Source: Candidatus Altarchaeales archaeon A3
GTDB taxonomy: Archaea; Altiarchaeota; Altiarchaeia; Altiarchaeales; Altiarchaeaceae
NCBI GenBank assembly: GCA_002083985.1
Contig: MTER01000108.1
Location: 1 to 5,411, forward strand
DNA length: 5,411 nt
Reading direction: 5' to 3'
Part shown: positions 1-5,313 of the stretch, in pieces
How positions within the stretch are numbered: the first letter of the stretch is position 1
Layout of the letters: every line of letters begins with the position of its first letter
Program-made: the position numbers and the translations under genes
Notes under the pieces: generated by a model
Database searches by the model: none
What the model was told of the DNA's origin: nothing
What the model saw: only the letters and a program-made list of their open reading frames with translations

Positions 1-1082
1 CCTTTTACAGGATTTTCATTGTTGAATACTGATTTAAATGCACTTACGGGTATTTCTTGTGGAATTATTTTTGGAACTGATTCCGGAAGTCCATATCCGT
101 CTTCAGGAGGAATAATCAAGTCCTTACTTTCATCCATTTTCATTCCGACAACTCCTTTATCAAAGCCCTTTATCATCTGCCCGCTTCCAACCGTAAATTT
201 TACAGTTCCATTATCAAATACTGTTCCATTAGTTAATTTTCCAACATATTCAACCTCAACAAAAACCCCGTTTTCAATCGTTGTCTTTACTGTTTTGTTT
301 TTGTTTGATAATTCTGCTGCTGACTTTTTACATGCATCTGCAAAATTTTTCAGTTCATCTATACTCATAAATGCACCTATATGCCACTGGCTATTTGATG
401 GGCATCCGAATTGCGGAACTCCCTGATTGAACTTTAAGATACCTGAAAAGCATTCTACTGCAATTTTCATTTTTTCAGTATCACTTCCTTCTATCCATAA
501 AAATTTATATCCTTGCTTTTCCATATCTTGTATCCACGGTTTCATCTTTACACAATGCGGGCACGAATTTGAATGATAAAATGCTACTGTATCTGCGGAT
601 ATATTATTTTTTGTCAAGCATTCTACTGCGGATTTCTTTTGATCGCTTATGTTCTTTATAGTCACATGAAAATTTAATGTTTCACCTGTTAATGTATGTT
701 GTCCTATATATATTTGTGTATCCGTAACATTAAATACTCTTATTGCACCTTGAGGAGTAGAATATACAGTATTTGCTTTTGGTTCCTGACTTAATTTTAC
801 GGAAACAATTTCCTCATAATTGATATTCTTTTTTTCTCCGACTTTTGTTCCAATCAAATCCTTTTCAAAAGGATAATTCTGTCCATGAGCAGATATATTT
901 TCTATAAAAATCGTTTTTGTTATATTGTTTTCAGTAATATTTGCTTTTACATTGTCCCCTTCTTTTACAAGTTTTCCCCCCGAATCAACACATCCGCTTA
1001 TCAACACGCTCAAAATTAAAATCGCTCCGACTGCTGCAAGTCCTAGTAATTCATATCCTTTTAACAAATTTTTTCCATCCAT
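1..1082 (-). CDS. Lipoprotein with thioredoxin-like and FKBP-type prolyl isomerase domains (3' end outside window)
   Basis: The frame runs from ATG at 1082 to the window edge without a stop (361 residues seen). Residues 1-31 form a lipoprotein signal: Lys4 and Lys8, a hydrophobic core at 12-28, then lipobox ISGC with Cys31 as the lipidated residue. Residues 161-253 look like a thioredoxin fold: FYHSNSCPHC (Cys174/Cys177) and a cis-proline loop GVPQF (Pro223). Four further cysteines (155, 211, 227, 251) may form structural disulfides. Residues 270-361 match the FKBP/SlyD family: VEYVGKLTNGTVFD, then VGSGQMIKGFDKGVVGMK, then IPPEDGYG. The pocket residues Tyr279, Phe289, Asp290, Ile304, Phe307 and Tyr330 are all present, so cis-trans prolyl isomerase activity is likely. 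The sequence leaves the window at the expected entry to an insert-in-flap domain. Residues 38-145 look like a degraded FKBP. Predicted role: folding or thiol exchange of exported proteins. Domain calls are confident; the combined role is inferred. Confidence 0.9.
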   Translation of the reverse strand, partial: MDGKNLLKGYELLGLAAVGAILILSVLISGCVDSGGKLVKEGDNVKANITENNITKTIFIENISAHGQNYPFEKDLIGTKVGEKKNINYEEIVSVKLSQEPKANTVYSTPQGAIRVFNVTDTQIYIGQHTLTGETLNFHVTIKNISDQKKSAVECLTKNNISADTVAFYHSNSCPHCVKMKPWIQDMEKQGYKFLWIEGSDTEKMKIAVECFSGILKFNQGVPQFGCPSNSQWHIGAFMSIDELKNFADACKKSAAELSNKNKTVKTTIENGVFVEVEYVGKLTNGTVFDNGTVKFTVGSGQMIKGFDKGVVGMKMDESKDLIIPPEDGYGLPESVPKIIPQEIPVSAFKSVFNNENPVK

Positions 1083-1128
1083 TTTGAAAATTTTTAAATT
1101 TTACCGTTTTTATTATATTTTTTAAATT

Positions 1129-1136
1129 TTTATAAA
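1129..1136 (-). promoter_or_regulatory. Candidate TATA box for the FKBP/thioredoxin lipoprotein gene
   Basis: TTTATAAA lies 47-54 bases upstream of the ATG at 1082. Archaeal transcription normally starts about 25 bases downstream of the box, which gives a leader of roughly 20 bases. The whole stretch 1083-1195 is almost pure A/T, so other boxes (for example around 1107-1119, which would give a leaderless message) are possible. No Shine-Dalgarno motif precedes the ATG. Nothing else was seen in 1083-1195. Confidence 0.4.
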
Positions 1137-1195
1137 TTATTTGATAATTACAATTTCAATAAATAATTAATTATTAAATTTATTCACACTAGAGT

Positions 1196-1298
1196 TGTTG
1201 CAAATTAAAAATTTTAAAGGTGATTTTAAAATCGCAAAGATTTTAAAATATCCTTAAAATTAATAAAATTTTAAAGGTGAAAAAGTTATTTTGCAACA
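1196..1298. repeat. Miniature inverted-repeat unit 1, 103 bp, non-coding
   Basis: The ends are inverted: TGTTGCAAATTAA at 1196-1208 and TTATTTTGCAACA at 1286-1298 match at 12 of 13 positions as complements. Just inside are two exact direct copies of AAAATTTTAAAGGTGA (1208-1223 and 1265-1280). Between them lies the palindrome GATTTTAAAATC (1222-1233) and its near copy at 1239-1250. No convincing target-site duplication was seen and there is no reading frame. It could be a MITE-like remnant or a structured spacer; transposon origin is inferred from shape alone. Confidence 0.45.
1222..1254 (+). repeat. GATTTTAAAATC-spacer-GATTTTAAAATATCCT repeat, copy 1
   Basis: The palindrome GATTTTAAAATC is followed by five bases (GCAAA) and then GATTTTAAAATATCCT. 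The same arrangement, including the identical final 16 bases, recurs at 5314-5344 with a four-base spacer. This suggests a dispersed intergenic repeat rather than chance A/T richness, although the base composition raises the chance background. Confidence 0.45.
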
Positions 1299-1305
1299 TG
1301 TCTAC

Positions 1306-1426
1306 TAATTAGTGTCCACCCATAAAGTAAAAAATTTTGAAAATTTTTTTTGAGTTCACACACAAATTGTCATATTTTATCAGACAAACTGACAAAAAAT
1401 ATGAGTTTATGAATAGACACTAATTA
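1306..1426. mobile_element. MITE-like unit 2: 109-bp inverted-repeat element flanked by TAATTA duplications
   Basis: The arms 1312-1328 (GTGTCCACCCATAAAGT) and 1404-1420 (AGTTTATGAATAGACAC) are inverted repeats matching at 13 of 17 positions. Each is bordered on the outside by TAATTA (1306-1311 and 1421-1426), which fits a 6-bp target duplication. TAATTA is itself palindromic, so it could instead extend the inverted repeat to 19 of 23. No transposase frame fits inside, so it would be non-autonomous. The right end covers the last sense codon and stop of the 1420-2256 gene; restoring the empty site on paper still gives AAT TAG, so the protein would be unchanged. An inner hairpin (1371-1403) abuts the right arm. 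The parent transposon family is not recognised. Confidence 0.6.
1371..1403 (-). terminator. Hairpin just downstream of the zinc-ribbon gene, possible 3'-end structure
   Basis: Read on the minus strand, CATATTTT pairs with AAAATATG (8 bp), then a small internal loop, then TCAG pairs with CTGA around a five-base loop (TTTGT). It starts 17 bases after the stop codon of the 1420-2256 gene and is followed by U-rich tracts around 1329-1350. It could protect or define the 3' end of the 3147-to-1420 transcript. It is part of the MITE-like unit, so its placement may be incidental. Confidence 0.35.
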
Positions 1427-2256
1427 TCAACCCTGCACTTCGTATCTTCATATCTTACTGCTTTTCCTGTCCATTGCTCAAAAAAAGTTGCATTTTTTAT
1501 TATTTCTCTTTGCTTCTTAACGCCATAGTGTTTTGTAATCTCTCTTGTTTTTGTTACATTTTTGTAGTTTGTCACATTCTTGTATTTTGTTATTATTTGG
1601 TTTTTGATAACCTCTTTTGTGGAAGATATTACTTCATCCATTCTATAGTATGTCGGTTTTGTTTTGTCACATTTTCCGGTATAAAAAAATACTTCTACTC
1701 TCTGTGATTCTCCTGGTCTTAAAAAATATGAACTGCTCAAATACGAACCTATTTTTGCAGATTGTGTTTGTTGATTGCTTGAAAAGAAAGAAACCTCTAC
1801 CACAAATTTCCCACTTATGCTATCTGCATTTTGAATAGTTCCAATATCACCAGTACAATAACATCCGCTACCGCTAGAACGGCAATTAGCAATCCCTTTT
1901 CCCACAGAAATCATTTTATAACTTATATGGTCCGTTGTGTTGTAAAGTTCTGTTTCCGTATATTTTTCCGTATCGTTATATGGCTCTTCTCCCATAAAAT
2001 ACTCTACATAAGTATCAGTAAAATTCTCACAATATGCCTGATTTGCACCATACTGGAAAGGCACAACAAAAATCACAAATGTAGCAATTAACAAAACAAC
2101 AATAATACCAATAGCAATATATTTGGTCCTCTTTTCTTTTGAATGTTTTCGTTCTTTTTCTGCAACATCTTCGTTTATCATTAGCCGTTCTTTACAAATG
2201 GTGCAAAAACTTTTTATATCAGGATACTCCTTTCCACATTTCGGGCATTTTTTCAT
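1420..2256 (-). CDS. Zinc-ribbon single-pass membrane protein with hexapeptide-repeat C-terminus
   Basis: The 278-residue protein begins MKKCPKCGKEY; Cys4, Cys7, Cys18 and Cys21 form a short zinc ribbon on the cytoplasmic side. A charged linker (29-45) leads to one transmembrane helix at about 46-66. The outer part contains a cysteine cluster (Cys125, 132, 134, plus 76, 196 and 274) and a probable beta-sandwich at about 146-192 with SGKFVVEVSFFSSN and LRPGESQRVEVFF, resembling small extracellular domains often attached to such anchors. Residues 211-258 form eight hexapeptides with Val, Ile or Phe at every sixth position. Several N-X-T sequons (Asn78, 106, 227, 233, 255) would face outward and could be glycosylated. 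Its start lies 27 bases after the stop of the nucleotidyltransferase gene, so the two probably share a transcript. No catalytic motif is visible and function is unknown. The stop codon overlaps the MITE-like unit. Confidence 0.9.
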   Translation of the reverse strand: MKKCPKCGKEYPDIKSFCTICKERLMINEDVAEKERKHSKEKRTKYIAIGIIVVLLIATFVIFVVPFQYGANQAYCENFTDTYVEYFMGEEPYNDTEKYTETELYNTTDHISYKMISVGKGIANCRSSGSGCYCTGDIGTIQNADSISGKFVVEVSFFSSNQQTQSAKIGSYLSSSYFLRPGESQRVEVFFYTGKCDKTKPTYYRMDEVISSTKEVIKNQIITKYKNVTNYKNVTKTREITKHYGVKKQREIIKNATFFEQWTGKAVRYEDTKCRVDN

Positions 2257-2283
2257 TTCGTTAAATTTTATTCCATTACTTTT

Positions 2284-3147
2284 TTATTCCACTACTTTTA
2301 TGTATTCGCCGATTGCTTTTCTGGATGTTCCGACAATTATAAATTTCTCACAGCCATTTCCATTATTTATTTCTTCAAGCATCCCGCAGACCTCTATATT
2401 TTCATCTTCAAATGCCTGTCCGACATAAGTATGAGTCCAACATAAAATTTTTATAGTATTTAATTCTTGTCTATTTTCACCATCAACAATTTCATAATAC
2501 GCGGGATATGAAAACGGACTTGCTTTAACTACTTTACCCCTCTTTGTAATATTTCCAATTTTTTTAAAATTTAAATCTATATTAGCATCATCCGAAAGCA
2601 AAAGGTCAAATTTCCTATTGTTGATTGTTCCCTTATTAAATTTCCTCTTCTCGTGCCATAAAAACTCATCAAATGTCAATTCATTGCCAAATATTCTTTT
2701 TGCATAGAGTTCTTTCCATTGTTCCAAATTTAAGTCATTAATTATGCCATCATTCATCATCTCTTCCTTAATCTCTTCTCTCGCTTTATTAAAATTTTCC
2801 GTCCCATAAACAACAAAATCAATATCGGAATCATCTCTGTAGCACTTAATAAGTCCGGAACCTGAAATTCCCAAATTTTTTTTATGCACAAAACCAGATA
2901 AAAATTTTGCCAAATCATACGCATCCTGTTCATATCCGTCTTTCGGATGTTTCATTATCTCTTTTAAGCGTTCTCTTCCGCTGAAGATTTTTATATCACT
3001 GGCATCATCAATAATGGCAATTCCTCCGTCAACCTTTTTAAGAATTCTATCTGTTTGTATATATCTTAAAGAACACAATAATGGCTTTGTGCTTAAAACT
3101 GCATAAAATTTAGAGTCCTTTTCTATAAAATCTCTATGAGATATCAT
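2284..3147 (-). CDS. COG1665-like archaeal nucleotidyltransferase-fold protein
   Basis: This 287-residue soluble protein has the signature of the polymerase-beta nucleotidyltransferase superfamily: LGISGSGLIKCYRDDSDIDF (93-111 region), with GSG at 96-98 and metal-binding Asp108 and Asp110, and a third acidic residue probably at Asp181 in KFDLLL. The rest matches what is remembered of the archaeal COG1665 group: N-terminal HRDFIE, LYAKRIF...LTFDEFLWHEKRKFN (148-171), a THTYVGQAFE segment and a GTSRKAIGEYI tail. Members are commonly annotated only as predicted nucleotidyltransferases; the substrate is not established. All three acids are present, so the enzyme may be active. The ATG at 3147 is chosen because HRDF follows at once and a TATA octamer lies 18-25 bases upstream, implying a leaderless message. 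A truncated duplicate lies immediately upstream. No recognisable toxin-antitoxin partner is adjacent. Confidence 0.88.
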   Translation of the reverse strand: MISHRDFIEKDSKFYAVLSTKPLLCSLRYIQTDRILKKVDGGIAIIDDASDIKIFSGRERLKEIMKHPKDGYEQDAYDLAKFLSGFVHKKNLGISGSGLIKCYRDDSDIDFVVYGTENFNKAREEIKEEMMNDGIINDLNLEQWKELYAKRIFGNELTFDEFLWHEKRKFNKGTINNRKFDLLLSDDANIDLNFKKIGNITKRGKVVKASPFSYPAYYEIVDGENRQELNTIKILCWTHTYVGQAFEDENIEVCGMLEEINNGNGCEKFIIVGTSRKAIGEYIKVVE

Positions 3148-3168
3148 TTCAGGTTTTTGTAAGATTTA
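3136..3168. repeat. 33-bp exact direct repeat, copy at the nucleotidyltransferase start
   Basis: Identical to 3291-3323. On the minus strand it covers about 21 bases of leader (TTACAAAAACCTGAA and flanking bases) plus the first codons ATG ATA TCT CAT. Exact identity over leader and start codon shows that the region arose by duplication. Confidence 0.9.
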
Positions 3169-3172
3169 TAAA
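3165..3172 (-). promoter_or_regulatory. TATA box for the nucleotidyltransferase gene, probably leaderless
   Basis: TTTATAAA lies 18-25 bases upstream of the ATG at 3147, so transcription starting about 25 bases downstream would begin at or next to the start codon. It overlaps the edge of the 33-bp duplication; in the upstream copy the matching place reads TCTAAATC, so the duplicate appears to lack this box. Confidence 0.5.
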
Positions 3173-3176
3173 TTGT

Positions 3177-3302
3177 CTAACAACTTGTTAGATTATTTTG
3201 AATATACTCTTTCTGTCCATATCTGTCTTTCGGATGCTTAATTATCTCCCTTAACCACCCTATTCTAATAAAGATTTTTACATCATAAATATGAGATATC
3301 AT
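3177..3302 (-). pseudogene. 41-codon remnant: internally deleted duplicate of the nucleotidyltransferase N-terminus
   Basis: The frame begins MISHIYDVKIFIRIGWLREI, continues IKHPKDRYGQKEYIQNN and ends LTSC before TAG at 3177. The full gene begins MISHRDF and has DIKIF, then RERLKEIMKHPKDGYEQD at residues 51-75. The small frame is therefore the first four codons joined to the equivalent of residues 50-75, in frame, followed by unrelated sequence. The DNA of 3213-3284 aligns with 2926-2997 without gaps, with many substitutions, whereas the leader and first codons are identical. All nucleotidyltransferase motifs are missing, so it cannot be an enzyme. It is most likely debris of a tandem duplication, but the intact frame means a translated micropeptide is possible. 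Confidence 0.7.
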
Positions 3303-3323
3303 TTCAGGTTTTTGTAAGATTTA
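3291..3323. repeat. 33-bp exact direct repeat, upstream copy at the remnant start
   Basis: Identical to 3136-3168 and placed the same way around the ATG at 3302. The two copies are 155 bases apart. Identity here contrasts with clear divergence of the neighbouring duplicated segment (3213-3284 against 2926-2997), which hints at gene conversion, selection on the leader, or a recent second recombination. Confidence 0.9.
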
Positions 3324-3381
3324 GATTTTTAAATTTTTCAAAAGTTTACTTTTCTTTTTCGCCCACGTTTTAAAAATGAAA

Positions 3382-3412
3382 TTTTGAAAATCTCCGAGCA
3401 TAAGCGATGTGA
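3382..3412 (+). repeat. TTTTGAAA...CGAGC..AAG.CG intergenic motif, copy 1
   Basis: TTTTGAAAATCTCCGAGC followed by ATAAGCGATGTGA resembles TTTTGAAAGACACGAACG followed by AAGTGCGTGT at 5369-5396 in order and spacing of its blocks. It stands out as a G/C-richer island in A/T-rich spacer. The match is imperfect and only two copies are visible. Confidence 0.3.
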
Positions 3413-3431
3413 TTTTTCTTTTTAAGAAAAA
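3413..3431 (-). terminator. Hairpin after the TPR gene, possible terminator
   Basis: A perfect 8-bp inverted repeat with a three-base loop: TTTTTCTT at 3413-3420 and AAGAAAAA at 3424-3431. It starts 16 bases beyond the stop codon of the TPR gene. The stem is almost all A-T, so it is weak, but the U-rich arm fits archaeal-style termination. The rest of 3324-3412 is A/T-rich spacer with the motif at 3382-3412 and no gene. Confidence 0.35.
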
Positions 3432-3446
3432 GGCGATCCCAATGGT

Positions 3447-4802
3447 TTAACTTGAAGGACATTCTTTACTTTTTATTTCAAGTTCAGAAATTTTAAAGTT
3501 AATGCGTTTTATTTCTTCGTCGCCCATATTTATCTTTTTACCTGTTTCTGCTGCTTTCTTATAGTCATCAATTGCGGTTAAAACTCTCTGACAGAACATA
3601 TTTATTTTTTTAAAGCCCTCATTTTCATCTTCAACAATGCCTATTTCTATTCCTTCATAAGCTAATCCGAAAAATTCATTAAGTGATGCCCTTGCAGTAT
3701 ATGCCTTAAATTTATTTGCATCATTATCTAATGCTTCTATTTTGAGCATATTGTAGCATTCCCTTGCTTCTACTTGTCTTTCGGTTGCAAAATACCCGTA
3801 ACATAAAATGTTTTGCACGCTGGCAATATCCTGCTCACTGCCATGCTCATCAACATATAAATTTAGTGCTGCCTTTGCATCTCCTATTGCGGCATTGTAG
3901 TCCTTTTCATCTAATTTTTTCTGTGCAAGCATCATATAAGCATAAGCAATTCCAAGTTTAGAATAATCTAATTTACCTATTATATTTGAAATTTTACCTG
4001 CTTTTTTATAATACTCTATTGCATTTTTGGTATCGTTGTTCTTCGTATAAATATAAGCAATTGCCAGGCATACATTCAGCAGGCCATCTTTATCATCACT
4101 TTTCTTTAAATAAATTTCCGCCTGTTTTAAATTTTGTAGGGCATCCTCATACTTATTCCCTTCAGTATAAAGCGTTCCGATTCCAAGATAATTATAGCCG
4201 ATTGTTTTATCGTCCCCGTTATTACTTAAGACCCTTGCTTTATCATAAAAGTCCTTTGCGTTTGTAAAATTTTGCGAATTTAAATAATAATTTGCCATTT
4301 GTGAATAAGAGTAAAATTTCTTTTGAGCATCATTTAAATTTTCTGCAAGCTCAACCGCTTTCATCAAACATGTTACATTTTTCTCATAATGCCATTTCCA
4401 GAACATTGCTTCATACATACAAGTTGTAAAATTTTTATCTTTGGCGAGATTTGCTGCATTTTCATAATATCCCTTTGCAATTTCTTCTTTTCCCAATTGA
4501 GAATATAATTTTGCGATTCTGGCATAGTAAATACATTTCTTTTCCTCATTAGTTTCTTTATTCAGCAGATTGTCGTAGTCATCTATGGCACCGGCAATAT
4601 TGCCAGCATATTCTTTTTGAAGTGCGGCATTTTCAGCATTACTGATTTCAGGTGGCTTATCAACATAAGGATGCACAACATAATATCCTAATAGAAATAG
4701 TACTAAAAGGCCAGCAAAAAATATGAGTGGGAAAAAATTTCTTTTCTTTTTCTTTTCATCATCATCTTCCTTGTCCCCTTTATTGGCATTATTTTTATCC
4801 AT
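3447..4802 (-). CDS. Membrane-anchored TPR-repeat protein
   Basis: The 451-residue protein has a highly charged N-terminus (DDDEKKKKR at 13-21), one transmembrane helix at about 23-43, and a long outer region. By the positive-inside rule the N-terminus is cytoplasmic and the rest extracytoplasmic. From about 56 to 365 the sequence is alpha-helical with tetratricopeptide spacing; clear units lie near 92-121 (YYARIAKLYSQLGKEEIAKG), 164-195 (MANYYLNSQNFTNAKDFYDK), 203-234 (YLGIGTLYTEGNKYEDALQN), 242-271 (AYIYTKNNDTKNAIEYYKKA) and 285-315 (MMLAQKKLDEKDYNAAIGDA). TPR arrays bind partner proteins, so a scaffold for envelope complexes is likely; no enzyme motif is visible. Sequons at Asn124, 142, 178 and 256 could be glycosylated. 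The ATG at 4802 is the only start that keeps the basic stretch before the helix. The gene runs divergently from the 4900 gene and has its own promoter. Confidence 0.92.
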   Translation of the reverse strand: MDKNNANKGDKEDDDEKKKKRNFFPLIFFAGLLVLFLLGYYVVHPYVDKPPEISNAENAALQKEYAGNIAGAIDDYDNLLNKETNEEKKCIYYARIAKLYSQLGKEEIAKGYYENAANLAKDKNFTTCMYEAMFWKWHYEKNVTCLMKAVELAENLNDAQKKFYSYSQMANYYLNSQNFTNAKDFYDKARVLSNNGDDKTIGYNYLGIGTLYTEGNKYEDALQNLKQAEIYLKKSDDKDGLLNVCLAIAYIYTKNNDTKNAIEYYKKAGKISNIIGKLDYSKLGIAYAYMMLAQKKLDEKDYNAAIGDAKAALNLYVDEHGSEQDIASVQNILCYGYFATERQVEARECYNMLKIEALDNDANKFKAYTARASLNEFFGLAYEGIEIGIVEDENEGFKKINMFCQRVLTAIDDYKKAAETGKKINMGDEEIKRINFKISELEIKSKECPSS

Positions 4803-4854
4803 TTTAAAATTTATTTGAAATATTTGAAAACAAATTATTTAACCAATTATTATA

Positions 4855-4864
4855 TTTTATAAAA
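4855..4864. promoter_or_regulatory. Shared palindromic TATA element between divergent genes
   Basis: TTTTATAAAA reads the same on both strands. It is 53-62 bases upstream of the TPR gene start (4802, minus) and 36-45 bases upstream of the small membrane protein start (4900, plus). A TATA box here could serve either direction, giving leaders of roughly 30 and 15 bases. The 97-base intergenic region is nearly all A/T, so separate boxes cannot be excluded. Confidence 0.4.
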
Positions 4865-4899
4865 TTATTAATTAGAACCAATTAAATTTATTTAATAAA

Positions 4900-5076
4900 A
4901 TGAAACTCTCAACCGTTGTTGGAATTATTATTATGGCAGCATTCTTTTTACTTCCAATATTAACAAATTTTGCTGTCATTCCGGAAGATGTGAAGCCGCA
5001 AAACATAGGTGAATTTTTAGGAGGTATTTTTCAGTATTGGCTCATTGTAATCTCAAAAATTTTTAAATTTTTCTGA
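4900..5076 (+). CDS. Small two-helix membrane protein, 58 residues, unknown function
   Basis: ATG at 4900 to TGA at 5074-5076. The protein starts MKLSTVVGIIIMAAFFLLPI, has a short polar middle (IPEDVKPQN at 27-35) and a second hydrophobic stretch at about 39-58 (FLGGIFQYWLIVISKIFKFF). It would form a membrane hairpin, or a signal-anchored peptide with an amphipathic tail. Support for a real gene: an ATG right after A/T-rich promoter sequence, residue make-up typical of membrane proteins, G/C raised above the flanks, and a divergent arrangement with the TPR gene. No family is recognised. Being the only clear plus-strand gene here, it is probably transcribed alone. Confidence 0.65.
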   Translation: MKLSTVVGIIIMAAFFLLPILTNFAVIPEDVKPQNIGEFLGGIFQYWLIVISKIFKFF

Positions 5077-5313
5077 GTATAACGGATTGCTATGCTGATT
5101 TCTACAACTGTTTAAAGACGAGGCAATCAATTAACTTTGTAACCAATTCTCATAGTATCTAAACTTGTTCAATCTCTTAAAGGGACATTATATGTTTGTC
5201 ATTATGCTTTTTTGTTGCCTTTGATAGCCATCTTGCACAAGTGTGTTTTTTCAGGACAATTATATTCTACAACCTCACAAATCGAGCTTTTTTAAATTTC
5301 TGAAATTATAATT
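5077..5313. other. Gene-free stretch, possibly holding a decayed gene
   Basis: No frame of convincing length on either strand. Base composition at 5085-5285 is more balanced than in the A/T-rich spacers elsewhere, which suggests former coding sequence. On the minus strand, 5205-5291 reads 29 codons with a Cys/His-rich core (CEVVEYNCPEKTHLCKMA) between two stops, and a neighbouring frame continues for a few codons before several stops. This could be a remnant, but no family can be named. Confidence 0.3.

Noticed and set aside
19..426. Plus-strand frame of 135 residues at the left edge
   Set aside because: The minus strand here encodes FKBP and thioredoxin motifs with intact active-site residues, so the plus frame is a shadow.
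925..1125. Plus-strand frame of 66 residues
   Set aside because: It lies opposite the lipoprotein signal peptide and runs into A/T-rich promoter sequence; no supporting features.
1196..1426. CRISPR-like array
   Set aside because: The direct repeats are short, only two copies each, almost entirely A/T, and without regular unique spacers; no cas gene is present.
1474..2428. Several open plus-strand frames opposite the zinc-ribbon and nucleotidyltransferase genes
   Set aside because: They are rich in Phe, Cys and Ser with no domain signal, and they lie opposite minus-strand genes with clear domains; they are complement-strand shadows.
2284..3302. Toxin-antitoxin pair made of the nucleotidyltransferase and the 41-codon frame
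   Set aside because: The small frame is a fragment of the same gene rather than a distinct HEPN or antitoxin protein, and the larger protein fits COG1665 rather than a minimal MNT antitoxin.
3764..4267. Two plus-strand frames opposite the TPR gene
   Set aside because: They overlap well-formed TPR repeats on the other strand, and their compositions (many His, Tyr, Leu) are typical of antisense readings.
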